Positions 8,587-17,422 are shown, counted from the stretch's first letter. The stretch is 22,567 bases of DNA from Caldilineae bacterium (GCA_020634555.1 JACKBK010000047.1:1-22567); one strand, 5' to 3'. Made by a program: numbers and translations. The notes: generated by a model not told the origin, from the sequence alone.

Positions 8587-9951
8587 TTAAGGCCGCGGGT
8601 TCAACTTGACCACACGCACCTCGCTGGGCGGGCTGACTGGTGTGTACTGGCCGGGGCCAGTTTCTTTCACAACCTGTACAAACCATTCGCCGCGGCCCTG
8701 CACACCGTCGGGGTAAAACAGGTTCATGAACTGCTGGTCGGCGATCAATTGGCGGCAGGGTACCTCGTATTGGCCCGTACAAGCGCTGCCCTTGCCCACG
8801 ATTGAGCCGCTGTTGTAGATGCCGCCCTGCACAGAAGCGGTCAAGTTCAACTGGTAGAACTCATCGGCTGCAAGTTCTTCAGCTACCGGCTGGAACTCGA
8901 CGATCAGCGCCGATTTGAAATTACGCGTTGTCTCCAGCTCCGGCCACAACAGGATCGGTGCACCGTAGGCCGTACTGGGAGCCGGTGTATCGGTTGGCGG
9001 TGATGTAGGCGCAGCCGCTGGCGGCTGCGTTGGCTGAACAACAACCGGCCGTGGCGTCGCGGTGGGCGGTTCCGTGGGTGCAACGGTTGCAGTCGCTCCC
9101 TCAGCCACAGCAAAGGTGATGCCGGCGTTGCGGCTGGAGTCGCGCAGGGCTTGTACCCACCAGATCCAGTTGCCAGCCTCCAGACCGGCCATCACCGGCC
9201 CGTCATAGGTGGTCTCGAAACTGCCGTCGGCATCCGAAATGCCGAACACCGGGTCGAGCGAAGATCCATCGGGCAGTTCCAGCCACGCCAGGATCGTCTC
9301 ACCGCCCTGGAACCCGCTGGCCCGAAAGCTGATCGCCTGGCCGACGGCGGGCGCATCGGTAAGGACCTCTGCCCGCGGCAGGGAGGGCGGAATGGGCGTG
9401 GCGGCTGGCTCAAACTCGCCAAGCTCGATGTCGTCTACCAGGAAGCCGTCATCCTGGCGGGCCAGCAAGACCTGGGCCTGCTGGTCGCCGACATCGCCCT
9501 GGCCGTCATAGGTCTCGCGCCAGAGGACCTCAACACTGATGCGGTCTTCCAGCGGCTCGGCGCCCAGCAGCTCGAAGTAGCTGATGTGCGGATTGCTGAG
9601 CGCCAGGCGTCCCAGAATTAACTCGGAGAGGCGTTCCTTGCCCGCAGTAGTCAACTGGGTGCCATAAGCTTCACGGTATTCGCCGGTGGACAACTTGCCC
9701 AGAAAGTCACGCACCAGGACCAAGGCCGCGTCCACGTCCGTTTCGGTGACAGGCAGTGAAGTCGGTGTATCCGATGCCGCCACAGTGGGCGTATCGGCGG
9801 GTGTCTCCACCGGCTCGGTTGTGGCTTCGACTGATGTAGGAGTGGCCGGTACAGGTGATGGCTCGCCCTCGGGTTGCCTATTGCAAGCCACTGCCAGAAC
9901 CAGCATCGTCGCCAGCAAGCCCAGAACAAATAACTTTCTTCCGTTACGCAT
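8587..9951 (-). CDS. Predicted lipoprotein inserted in the ATP synthase operon
   Basis: This 454-residue protein has a type II signal peptide: basic MRNGRK, a hydrophobic core, and a lipobox-like LAVAC with Cys23. A Pro/Thr/Glu-rich stretch follows (about 25-65). Next is a domain with helix-rich EYREAYGTQLTTAGKERLSELIL, resembling DUF4878/SnoaL-like folds in outline only. An Ig-like/beta domain (about 205-290) with DGSFETTYDGPVMAGLEAGNWIW comes next, then a 'PTATP' linker (about 295-345) and a C-terminal fibronectin-like segment with a Cys pair (CTGQYEVPC). It is therefore extracytoplasmic and membrane-anchored. An alternative start at 9981 would give a longer acidic n-region. The gene sits between atpA and atpG on the same strand, 67 nt after atpA. 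Function is unknown, and no known ATP synthase subunit matches it. Confidence 0.85.
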   Translation of the reverse strand: MRNGRKLFVLGLLATMLVLAVACNRQPEGEPSPVPATPTSVEATTEPVETPADTPTVAASDTPTSLPVTETDVDAALVLVRDFLGKLSTGEYREAYGTQLTTAGKERLSELILGRLALSNPHISYFELLGAEPLEDRISVEVLWRETYDGQGDVGDQQAQVLLARQDDGFLVDDIELGEFEPAATPIPPSLPRAEVLTDAPAVGQAISFRASGFQGGETILAWLELPDGSSLDPVFGISDADGSFETTYDGPVMAGLEAGNWIWWVQALRDSSRNAGITFAVAEGATATVAPTEPPTATPRPVVVQPTQPPAAAPTSPPTDTPAPSTAYGAPILLWPELETTRNFKSALIVEFQPVAEELAADEFYQLNLTASVQGGIYNSGSIVGKGSACTGQYEVPCRQLIADQQFMNLFYPDGVQGRGEWFVQVVKETGPGQYTPVSPPSEVRVVKLNPRP

Positions 9952-10018
9952 CAACCTGTCGTATATCTCCAACTCACTCATACAATTTCTCTGTCAGAAA
10001 ATCGTTCTACAACTTGCG

Positions 10019-11527
<1,509 letters not shown>

Positions 11528-11554
11528 CTAAGTGTCCTCCAAAGACCTACCGTC

Positions 11555-11617
11555 GTAACTGCTCAATACAGCGCATCGTCATTCCCGCGAAGTCGGGAAT
11601 GACGGGTGAGCAGTTAC
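11555..11617. repeat. Nested palindromic element between atpH and atpA
   Basis: The outer 11-bp arms are GTAACTGCTCA (11555-11565) and TGAGCAGTTAC (11607-11617). The inner perfect 11-bp arms are CGTCATTCCCG (11577-11587) and CGGGAATGACG (11594-11604), with a 6-nt loop. The inner core fits ATTCCC-N8-GGGAAT, the pattern of the neisserial dRS3 repeat and similar dispersed repeats in other bacteria. There is no T-tract, so it is unlikely to be a simple terminator. Confidence 0.8.
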
Positions 11618-11680
11618 CAGACATCAACCACCATATCACACGAGACTGCGTTGCTACATGAGACCTGTGCAGACAGCAGC

Positions 11681-12217
11681 TTAGCTGGCTGCCAGTCCCA
11701 GACTTTGGCGCATCGCGACCAACCGGCTGGCGACACTGGTGTCCAATAGCTTGTCGCCGACGCGAATGAGAAGGCCGCCCAAGATATCGGGATCGACGTT
11801 GAACCGGAAGTCCAGGCCCAACCCGAACTGATCAACCAGACGTTTCTCAATGGCTGCGCGTTCCTCACTGGTCAACTCAACCGCGCTGGTCACCTCAGCA
11901 ACAACCGCTTTCGGCCCGCCGATCGCCGCGCCAAGGCTGTGCAGTTCCGTGACGACATCGTTGAGCAGGACAACATCGCCGTTGGCTAGCATGCCGAAGA
12001 CGAAGTTCCTTACCGGCGCCGGAATGTCCTCACGCATCAGCGGCGTCAGAACTGCCTGCCTGACCTCAAAGCTGCTGGCGTCATCAGCCAGGCGCTTGAG
12101 CAAGTCCGGGCTGCGATCGAGGGCGCCAGCAATGTGCTCCAGGTTGGTAAGCCAGTCCTTGATTGCAGTCTCGAAGGCAGCTTGTGTGTAAACCTGTACC
12201 TCGCTGCTTGCGCTCAC
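11681..12217 (-). CDS. atpH: F1 ATP synthase delta subunit (GTG start)
   Basis: Delta (OSCP) joins the peripheral stalk to the top of F1. The 178-residue protein has the family's helical N-domain (YTQAAFETAIKDWL, then VRNFVFGMLANGDV) and the C-terminal block LTSEERAAIEKRL followed by DILGGLLIRVGDKLLDTSVASRLVAMRQSL. The start is GTG at 12217, 1 nt after the atpF TAA, with GAGGAA inside the end of atpF, so translation is coupled. Sequence divergence is normal for delta. Confidence 0.95.
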   Translation of the reverse strand: MSASSEVQVYTQAAFETAIKDWLTNLEHIAGALDRSPDLLKRLADDASSFEVRQAVLTPLMREDIPAPVRNFVFGMLANGDVVLLNDVVTELHSLGAAIGGPKAVVAEVTSAVELTSEERAAIEKRLVDQFGLGLDFRFNVDPDILGGLLIRVGDKLLDTSVASRLVAMRQSLGLAAS

Positions 12218-12218
12218 G

Positions 12219-12737
12219 TTAGTTCCTCGCTGTCCCGTTGGCTGTTGAGGCGGTTATAAATTCATTGACATACGTGCGCTGAGCCTCGCGGTTGGAGAGC
12301 TCACGGCCGATGACCTTCTCGGCTGCCAGCAGCGCCAATTCAGCGATCTCGTTTTGTGCGTCGGCCAGAATCCTTTCGCGCTCACGAACGGCTTCCTCGC
12401 GCGCCTGTTCAAGGATTCGTTGCGCATCCTGGCGAGCGTTGGCTTCGATTTCATCGGCCAGGCTCTCGCCTCGCTTGGATGCAGCTGCGATGCGCTCCAT
12501 GGCGCTGCGCCGTTCCGCATCCATCTGCGCCTGTAATTCGGCTCGTTCGGCCTCCGCCTCGCGCCTCGCCATCTCCGCTGCCTGCAGTCCCTCGGCGATC
12601 CGCTGCTTGCGGCTCTCCAGCATGTTTACCACAGGCTTGAAGAGAAAGCGCTGCAAGAGAAACAGCAAGACAAAGAAGTTGACGATCTGCGCCAGCAGGA
12701 ATGGGCCGTTGATGCCAAGGCTACTTAGTGCGTCCAA
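12219..12737 (-). CDS. atpF: Fo ATP synthase subunit b (TTG start)
   Basis: Subunit b is the membrane-anchored dimeric peripheral stalk. The 172-residue product has one N-terminal membrane helix (FLLAQIVNFFVLLFLLQRFL) and a long charged, Ala-rich coiled coil (about residues 35-160). The start is TTG at 12737, because a near-perfect AAGGAGGTG lies 7 nt upstream and there is no earlier ATG that keeps the membrane anchor at the N-terminus. Only one b gene is present, with no b' paralogue. atpE lies 53 nt upstream. Confidence 0.95.
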   Translation of the reverse strand: MDALSSLGINGPFLLAQIVNFFVLLFLLQRFLFKPVVNMLESRKQRIAEGLQAAEMARREAEAERAELQAQMDAERRSAMERIAAASKRGESLADEIEANARQDAQRILEQAREEAVRERERILADAQNEIAELALLAAEKVIGRELSNREAQRTYVNEFITASTANGTARN

Positions 12738-12742
12738 TCTGG

Positions 12743-12751
12743 CACCTCCTT
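12743..12751 (-). promoter_or_regulatory. Strong Shine-Dalgarno for atpF TTG start
   Basis: AAGGAGGTG is complementary to the 16S 3' end over its full length and is spaced about 7 nt from TTG. It decides the non-ATG start. Confidence 0.75.
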
Positions 12752-12790
12752 CTTGCCTGATGCATAGGGTTGTCCTTCACGGGGACAGGA

Positions 12791-13030
12791 TCACCCAGTA
12801 AGGCCGGGAGCGCCAACGAAGAGCAGCAGCAACGCAACAACCAGCGCGTAGATCGCGATTGCTTCTGCGAAGACGATGCCCAGAATCATGTTGGTGCGGA
12901 TCTCGCCAGCGGCTTCGGGATTACGACCGATGGCCTCCATTGCCCCTGCGACCAGAAGTCCAACGCCGATGCCAGGGCCAATAGCGCCCAAACCGATGGC
13001 CAATGCTGGAGCGAGTATTTCTACTCCCAT
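12791..13030 (-). CDS. atpE: Fo ATP synthase subunit c (rotor ring)
   Basis: Subunit c forms the ion-carrying ring. The 79-residue hairpin has the glycine-rich first helix (GLGAIGPGIGVG), the polar loop GRNPEA (35-40) and the second helix with the ion-binding Glu56 (VFAEAIAIYALV). Compared with the Na+-binding ring of Ilyobacter, the position of Gln32 is Val23 and that of Ser66 is Ala57, so the ligands for sodium are missing and proton coupling is predicted. ATG 13030 has GGAGG upstream. A long double heptamer array separates it from atpB. Confidence 0.97.
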   Translation of the reverse strand: MGVEILAPALAIGLGAIGPGIGVGLLVAGAMEAIGRNPEAAGEIRTNMILGIVFAEAIAIYALVVALLLLFVGAPGLTG

Positions 13031-13099
13031 GTTGATTGTCCTCCTTGGGATGAATCTATGCGCTGCCTGCTTGGATTGCAGCGCGCTTGATACAAATTC

Positions 13100-13188
13100 C
13101 GTAATGCGTGAAACATGAAGCGTGAAGCATGAACTTGCTTGCTCCGTTCACTGTTCACTGATTACTGTTTACTGATGACTGTCCACCG
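13100..13188. repeat. Heptamer array F (atpB-atpE junction), two families
   Basis: Plus-strand block 1 (13100-13134) has five in-phase units CGTAATG/CGTGAAA/CATGAAG/CGTGAAG/CATGAAC. Block 2 (13147-13188) has six in-phase units (TTCACTG twice, ATTACTG, TTTACTG, ATGACTG, TCCACCG). The blocks are in opposite orientation (GTGAA units versus TTCAC units) with a 12-nt spacer. Block 2 ends 2 nt from the atpB stop codon. Confidence 0.8.
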
Positions 13189-13190
13189 AC

Positions 13191-14240
13191 CTAGTGGTGT
13201 TCATCGCCAGGGCCGTGGCCGACGACGGCCATGGACATGAAGATGAGGGTCAGGATGGCGAAAACGAAGGCCTGCATGAAGCCAACGAACACTTCCAGGC
13301 CATAGAACGGCAGCGGGATAAGGAAAGGCACCAGGAATGTCATGACAAACAACAGCACCGCACCCGCGAACACGTTGCCGAATAGACGGAAGGTAAAGGA
13401 GATGATCTTGGCAATCTCGCTGATCAACTCCAGAATACCCACGAAGAGGTCGATTACCACCATGCCGGTCATGCTCGGCAGGAAGAACTTGCGGAAGTAG
13501 CTGCCGCCCAGCGCCTGCACACCAATGACCTGGGTCCAGATAACAGAGATCAACGCAATCGCCAGCGGCACGTTCAGATCGGTGGCCGGCGGGCGCACAA
13601 ACGGAGCAATGACATAGTAGCCGAGTTCGCTCTCATGGTGTACTACGGCCTCGCCTTCGGCAGCGTGAGCTTCTTCTGCCTCCGCCTCAGCGTCCAAAGC
13701 CTTCTTCTCCACGGCGCTCAGCGTGTACGGCTCTTCACTTCTGGTCAGCGTCTTGATTCCTAACGGCAGCTCCTTGACCCTGTAGCCGGTTGAAACGCCT
13801 GCAACCTTGTAGGCCTCTTCCAGTGGCTCCAGCTTGCCGATGCTATCGACACCCGGCACCAACCCCAGCCAGTTGGAGACCAGAATGAACACCAGGATAG
13901 TCATGAAGATCGGGAAGAGCTTCTTGACCATCTTTTTGCCAGCGATGTCCTCGTTGAGGTTGTAGAAAATCTCAACGAACCACTCCATCAGGTTCTGCAA
14001 GCCGCCAGGCACGTCCTTCATCTTGCGCGACGTAAAGATCGCCAGCAAGACGACGAGAATGTCCACAATGATCGTGGCGATTATCGTGTTGGTGACGGTG
14101 AACGGACCGAGGTGGAAAATGGCTTCAGCGGGAAGAACGATCGATGGAAGGGGAACCTTGAGCAGGACGGCACTGCCGATCATTGCAACCAGAACAATCA
14201 CAATGATAGTAATGTTGCGGGCCGTAAGAAACTTGCGCAC
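13191..14240 (-). CDS. atpB: Fo ATP synthase subunit a (GTG start, enlarged loop)
   Basis: Subunit a forms the proton half-channels against the c-ring. The 349-residue product has an N-terminal membrane helix (about 10-28), the LMEWFVEIFYNLNEDI and NWLGLVPG blocks, DLNVPLAIAL at 221-230, and the essential Arg285 in SFTFRLFGNVFAG. Between LVPG (130) and DLN (221) there are about 90 residues, rich in Glu, Ala and His toward the end, where E. coli has only a short periplasmic loop. The protein is correspondingly longer than the usual 240-290. The start is GTG at 14240, downstream of AAGGAGG (14251-14257). An in-frame ATG at 14282 would place that Shine-Dalgarno inside the gene. Confidence 0.95.
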   Translation of the reverse strand: MRKFLTARNITIIVIVLVAMIGSAVLLKVPLPSIVLPAEAIFHLGPFTVTNTIIATIIVDILVVLLAIFTSRKMKDVPGGLQNLMEWFVEIFYNLNEDIAGKKMVKKLFPIFMTILVFILVSNWLGLVPGVDSIGKLEPLEEAYKVAGVSTGYRVKELPLGIKTLTRSEEPYTLSAVEKKALDAEAEAEEAHAAEGEAVVHHESELGYYVIAPFVRPPATDLNVPLAIALISVIWTQVIGVQALGGSYFRKFFLPSMTGMVVIDLFVGILELISEIAKIISFTFRLFGNVFAGAVLLFVMTFLVPFLIPLPFYGLEVFVGFMQAFVFAILTLIFMSMAVVGHGPGDEHH

Positions 14241-14250
14241 GTCTTCGTGT

Positions 14251-14257
14251 CCTCCTT
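14251..14257 (-). promoter_or_regulatory. atpB ribosome binding site
   Basis: AAGGAGG lies 10 nt upstream of the GTG at 14240. It supports this start against the upstream ATG at 14282. Confidence 0.55.
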
Positions 14258-14333
14258 GGCTCAGACTAAGTGGGATAACCAAGCATATTGAGAATGCTGC
14301 GCCGCGGAAAATACCTCCGGGGACGATGGCAGG

Positions 14334-14362
14334 ATTATAACAGCTTGTGACATATCAGCCAA
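14334..14362 (-). promoter_or_regulatory. Promoter of the ATP synthase operon
   Basis: On the minus strand the -35 is TTGGCT (14357-14362), followed by an exact 17-nt spacer and a perfect -10, TATAAT (14334-14339). The predicted leader to the atpB GTG is about 85-90 nt. No atpI or atpZ gene lies between promoter and atpB. Confidence 0.65.
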
Positions 14363-14542
14363 ATCAAGGGCAAGAGAATCTCACAAGCTGCTTGAAATGT
14401 GCCTAGAGGACTATCGGAAGTGAAGCAGCGAAGCCTGACGGCAAATCAGCGGGTTCCAGCAGGATTTTGCCGCTTCCGAAACCTGAAACCGGACCGCCAG
14501 AACAACTTTGTCAGCGCGGGGCACGCCCGCGGCAATGGGTTA
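14363..14542. other. Intergenic stretch without recognised gene
   Basis: I see no convincing gene here. The only structure is a weak hairpin (GGCAAATC at 14440-14447 against GATTTTGCC at 14463-14471). It may hold the 3' untranslated part of the zinc-ribbon gene and upstream promoter sequence for the atp operon. Confidence 0.4.
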
Positions 14543-14767
14543 TCAGGTGCAGCCGCGCGCGCCGTCGGATGCATAGCCGCAGGCCACGCAATATGTGACT
14601 TCGTCAAGAACCAGCAGTGCGTCGGCGCGTCCACAGGTAGGGCATACGTTCTGCACACCACAGTGTTGCTTCGCGGTCACACCCTGGCCTGCTGTCGAAG
14701 CCGGTGAACGGTGCGGGTCCTCGACGAGCTGGGCGTTAGCATCTAATTCGAACGAATTCAAGGTCAC
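14543..14767 (-). CDS. Small zinc-ribbon protein (hypothetical)
   Basis: This is a 74-residue frame whose C-terminal half holds two Cys pairs, CPTCG and CVACGY, 13-14 residues apart (CPTCGR, ADALLVLDEVTY, CVACGY). This is the geometry of a zinc ribbon like those at the N-terminus of TFIIB or in small rubredoxin-like proteins. Two further Cys (CGVQNVC and the penultimate residue) are present. The proposed start is GTG at 14767 with a weak GGA upstream. The open frame continues to 14884, but that part lies across the divergent promoter and does not look coding. It may be a DNA/RNA-binding or scaffold protein. The family was not recognised. It is divergent from the DUF4870 gene. Confidence 0.5.
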   Translation of the reverse strand: MTLNSFELDANAQLVEDPHRSPASTAGQGVTAKQHCGVQNVCPTCGRADALLVLDEVTYCVACGYASDGARGCT

Positions 14768-14770
14768 AGG

Positions 14771-14801
14771 TTGATCCAGGCGGCTGCGATTGTGGTACAA
14801 T
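14771..14801 (+). promoter_or_regulatory. Candidate extended -10 promoter for the DUF4870 gene
   Basis: TGGTACAAT (14793-14801) is an extended -10 element. TTGATC (14771-14776) is a possible -35 with a long 19-nt spacer. The leader to the ATG at 14873 would be about 65 nt. Confidence 0.4.
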
Positions 14802-14872
14802 GGGAGTAATACTTCTTGCGGTGCGCCAGGTGTCTTGCGACCGATGGCCATCCTGCCGGACGGAGGCAACCT

Positions 14873-15340
14873 ATGACGACCCAACTAACTTCCAGCCACG
14901 ACGAACGCGTTCTGGCATCTCTTGCAAACGCGAGCGTGCTGATTAGCCTGTTCACCGGTTTCGGCGGTGCAATTGCCGCCGCGATTATCTGGGCAACGCA
15001 GAAGGACAAGTCACAGTATGTCGCGTTCCAGGCGTTGCAGGCCACCGCGTATCAGCTTATCGGCGCGCTGGTGTTTGGTCTTGCCTGGTGCTGCTGGTTG
15101 GGGTTCTACTTCGCAAGCTGGATTCCCATGATCCCGCAACTGGAGCAAAACCCTGACACGTTGCCACCGCTGTTCTGGATCGGCATGTTCTCGATGGTTT
15201 GTCCGATGCTGGTGATGGGCGCCTGGACGCTCTATGGACTGTGGGGCGCGCTGGAAACCTATCGCGGCAAAGATTTTCGCTATGTCGTGATCGGCAACTG
15301 GGTCAAGCGTTCCATGATGAGCAGCCAGGCAGCCGGTTGA
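14873..15340 (+). CDS. DUF4870 / Tic20-like membrane protein
   Basis: The protein has 155 residues. A short polar N-terminus (TSSHDERVLASLANAS) is followed by three to four hydrophobic segments (about 20-45, 58-85, 100-130) and a cytoplasmic tail ending YRGKDFRYVVIGNWVKRS. The DERxLA..aHa-like start, the KD.Q.Y..FQALQA core and the FRYP-like tail match the DUF4870 family. Its function is unproven, and it is distantly related to Tic20. ATG 14873 has GGAGG 6 nt upstream; an in-frame ATG at 14816 has no such support. The gene is convergent with the biotin carrier gene, with only 14 nt between their stop codons. Confidence 0.88.
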   Translation: MTTQLTSSHDERVLASLANASVLISLFTGFGGAIAAAIIWATQKDKSQYVAFQALQATAYQLIGALVFGLAWCCWLGFYFASWIPMIPQLEQNPDTLPPLFWIGMFSMVCPMLVMGAWTLYGLWGALETYRGKDFRYVVIGNWVKRSMMSSQAAG

Positions 15341-15354
15341 CCGCCGGCAGCTTG

Positions 15355-15849
15355 TCAGGATATCTCTACCAGCAGATCGCCCAGCTTGACGCTGTCGCCT
15401 TCCGACACGTTGAGTTCGGTTATTGTGCCTCCGCGCGGTGCGAGAATCTCATTCTCCATCTTCATTGCTTCCAGAACCAGCAGCGGTTCGCCTACCACGA
15501 CTTCATCGCCCGCTTCCACACAGAGCCGCACCACCAATCCGGGAATAGGCGCCTTGACGCGCCCGTCGCCGCTGGCCGGTCGCGCAAAACTGATGCTCCG
15601 ATCCTGGACCTCGATCTGGTGTAGTCCATCGTACACCTTGATCCAACGCAAGTTAGGATCGACCACCACTTCGTATGGACGACCGTCGATAACCATCCAT
15701 TCGATCTTCTCCACGCTGGCGGTATCCGACACAGAGACGCGTCGAAGCTGGCCCGTGCAGATGACCGGGATGTCATCGCTGTGAGCCAGCGATGAGGTCA
15801 AATCAACTTGATACTGCCGTCCATCGACGGTAACAGTCACCACGGTCAT
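15355..15849 (-). CDS. Biotin carboxyl carrier protein of acyl-CoA carboxylase
   Basis: The 164-residue protein carries the biotin that shuttles carboxylate between the biotin carboxylase and the carboxyltransferase. The biotinyl domain is C-terminal (about 95-164), with the modification site EAMKMEN, Lys130. The conserved IPGLVVRL and GDxVxxGxPLLVLE segments are also present. The N-terminal part (1-90) is a beta-rich region (VDGRQYQVDL, IDGRPYEVVV) as in PCC-type carrier subunits. ATG 15849 has GGAG upstream. It is the last gene of the carboxylase operon, 85 nt after the biotin carboxylase gene. No T-tract terminator is visible in the 14-nt convergent gap. Confidence 0.93.
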   Translation of the reverse strand: MTVVTVTVDGRQYQVDLTSSLAHSDDIPVICTGQLRRVSVSDTASVEKIEWMVIDGRPYEVVVDPNLRWIKVYDGLHQIEVQDRSISFARPASGDGRVKAPIPGLVVRLCVEAGDEVVVGEPLLVLEAMKMENEILAPRGGTITELNVSEGDSVKLGDLLVEIS

Positions 15850-15934
15850 AATATCTCCTCACCTGTCTTCTTCCATAAACCTGCATCACCCGGGGCCGCA
15901 GCAGTTGGCCGTAGCAATGTTTTTCCTTGCCGGC

Positions 15935-17422
15935 TCAACCCGACAACTGGCGGCCTGAGCGATGCCAGCCTTGCAACAAACGATCAGGCGTCACAGGCTG
16001 TTGTGACTGCAAGCGTATCTGGTAGGCGACAGCCGCAATGACAGCCAGGTCTTGCAGCAGCTCATCACCTACCTCTGGCTTCGCCTCTGTCAATGATCGC
16101 TGTAAGAAGCCCGTATCATAGCGGCCTTCGATGAAATCGGGGTCGTCCAGAATGCGCTGAAACAGCGGCAGGTTGGTTTGGATGCCCGCGATGGCGAAGT
16201 CTTGCAATGCCCGACGCATACGCTGCATGCAATCGTTGCGCGTCTCTCCCCAAACCACCAGTTTGGCGATCATCGGATCGTAGCGCGCCGATACGGTGCA
16301 GCCGCTGTAGGCGTAGCTATCCACCCGAACGTAGGGGCCACCTGGCAGCCGGAAACGGCGCAGAAAGCCGGGGCTGGGCATGAAGTTGTTCCAGGGGTCT
16401 TCGGCGGTGATACGACATTGCATCGCCGTCCCGTGGATGCGCACATCTTCCTGGGTAATGCCGAGCCGTTCGCCAGATGCGATACGGATCTGTTCCCGCA
16501 CAAGATCACGCCGGGTCGTCATTTCTGTGACCGGATGCTCGACCTGAATACGGCACTTGACTTCGGTAAAATAGATCTGGCCGGCGTCATCCATCAGGAA
16601 CTCGATCGTGCCGGCATTGACATAATTAAAGAGTCGGGCGATCTGCAAGGCCATTTCGTGCAGCCGCGCCCGTTGTGCCGGCGTCAAGTCAGGCGCAGGT
16701 CCCTCTGTCACCAGCTTCTGGTTGTTGCGCTGAATCGACCCGTCCCGTTCACCAAGATGCACCATGTTGCCATACTGATCGGCAAGCACCTGGACATCCA
16801 AAAAAGTCGCGTGCCGGATCATGTGTTCGTAATAGAGGTCGTCGCTGCCAAAAACCATCTGCGCCTCGGCCGCGGCCTCGCGCACGCCGCGGTGCAGATC
16901 TTCGGGCCGGTAGATAATGCGGCTGGCTCGTCCGCGGCCGCCGCTGCAAGACTTGATCACCAGCGGGTATCCGATATCTTCGGCCTCTGCCTGAAAGATA
17001 TCCTCCTCGTGGGGCCGAAACGAGACAGATGAGTGCAACGGTATGGCCAAGCCGGCCGCAGCTACGGCCTCCAGCATATCGATTTTGTTGCTGAATGCTG
17101 TCAAGACGTGGCTGGGTGGGCCGATAAAGACGATGCCGGCGGCCTCGCAAGCCGCGGCGAAATCCTTGCGCTCCGCCAGGAAACCATAGCCGGGATAGAT
17201 CGCATCTGCCTCGGTCTTCAGTGCCAGTTCGACGATCTGTTGTACGTCGAGATAGCCCAGCGGCGAGGTGATCTGGACGCATTCGTCGGCCAGGCGGACG
17301 TGCAGCGAATCCCGGTCGCTGGCGTCGAACAACGCCACGGTCCAGATATCCAGGTCGCGGCAGGCCCGCACAGCCCGCACAGCGATCTCGCCCCGGTTGG
17401 CAATAAGTATCTTCTTGAACAT
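15935..17422 (-). CDS. Biotin carboxylase-type subunit with altered active site
   Basis: This 495-residue ATP-grasp protein begins FKKILIANRGEIAVR and has biotin carboxylase N-, ATP-grasp and C-domains plus a 45-residue tail. It would carboxylate biotin on the carrier protein with ATP and bicarbonate. Aligned by eye to E. coli AccC, it keeps K116 (K113), K159 (K157), Q233 (Q231), K238 (K236), E276 (E274), E288 (E287), R292 (R291) and E296 (E295). It differs at K202 (His200), H209 (Phe207), R235/H236 (Asn233/Asn234) and N290 (Lys289), and in the glycine loop (SCSGGRGRAS for ASGGGGGRGM). ATG 17422 has GGAG 6 nt upstream; the ATG at 17428 is too close to it. It lies 25 nt after the carboxyltransferase gene. 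Confidence 0.9.
   Translation of the reverse strand: MFKKILIANRGEIAVRAVRACRDLDIWTVALFDASDRDSLHVRLADECVQITSPLGYLDVQQIVELALKTEADAIYPGYGFLAERKDFAAACEAAGIVFIGPPSHVLTAFSNKIDMLEAVAAAGLAIPLHSSVSFRPHEEDIFQAEAEDIGYPLVIKSCSGGRGRASRIIYRPEDLHRGVREAAAEAQMVFGSDDLYYEHMIRHATFLDVQVLADQYGNMVHLGERDGSIQRNNQKLVTEGPAPDLTPAQRARLHEMALQIARLFNYVNAGTIEFLMDDAGQIYFTEVKCRIQVEHPVTEMTTRRDLVREQIRIASGERLGITQEDVRIHGTAMQCRITAEDPWNNFMPSPGFLRRFRLPGGPYVRVDSYAYSGCTVSARYDPMIAKLVVWGETRNDCMQRMRRALQDFAIAGIQTNLPLFQRILDDPDFIEGRYDTGFLQRSLTEAKPEVGDELLQDLAVIAAVAYQIRLQSQQPVTPDRLLQGWHRSGRQLSG

Noticed and set aside
12791..13030. Sodium-coupled ATP synthase
   Set aside because: The c subunit lacks the Gln and Ser/Thr ligands beside the Glu (Val23 and Ala57 instead).
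14399..14707. Plus-strand 102-codon frame upstream of the DUF4870 gene
   Set aside because: No motif or Shine-Dalgarno, and antisense to the zinc-ribbon frame, which has a recognisable Cys pattern.
15330..15354. Bidirectional terminator between the DUF4870 and biotin-carrier genes
   Set aside because: A short GCCGG/CCGGC stem exists but there is no T-tract on either strand.
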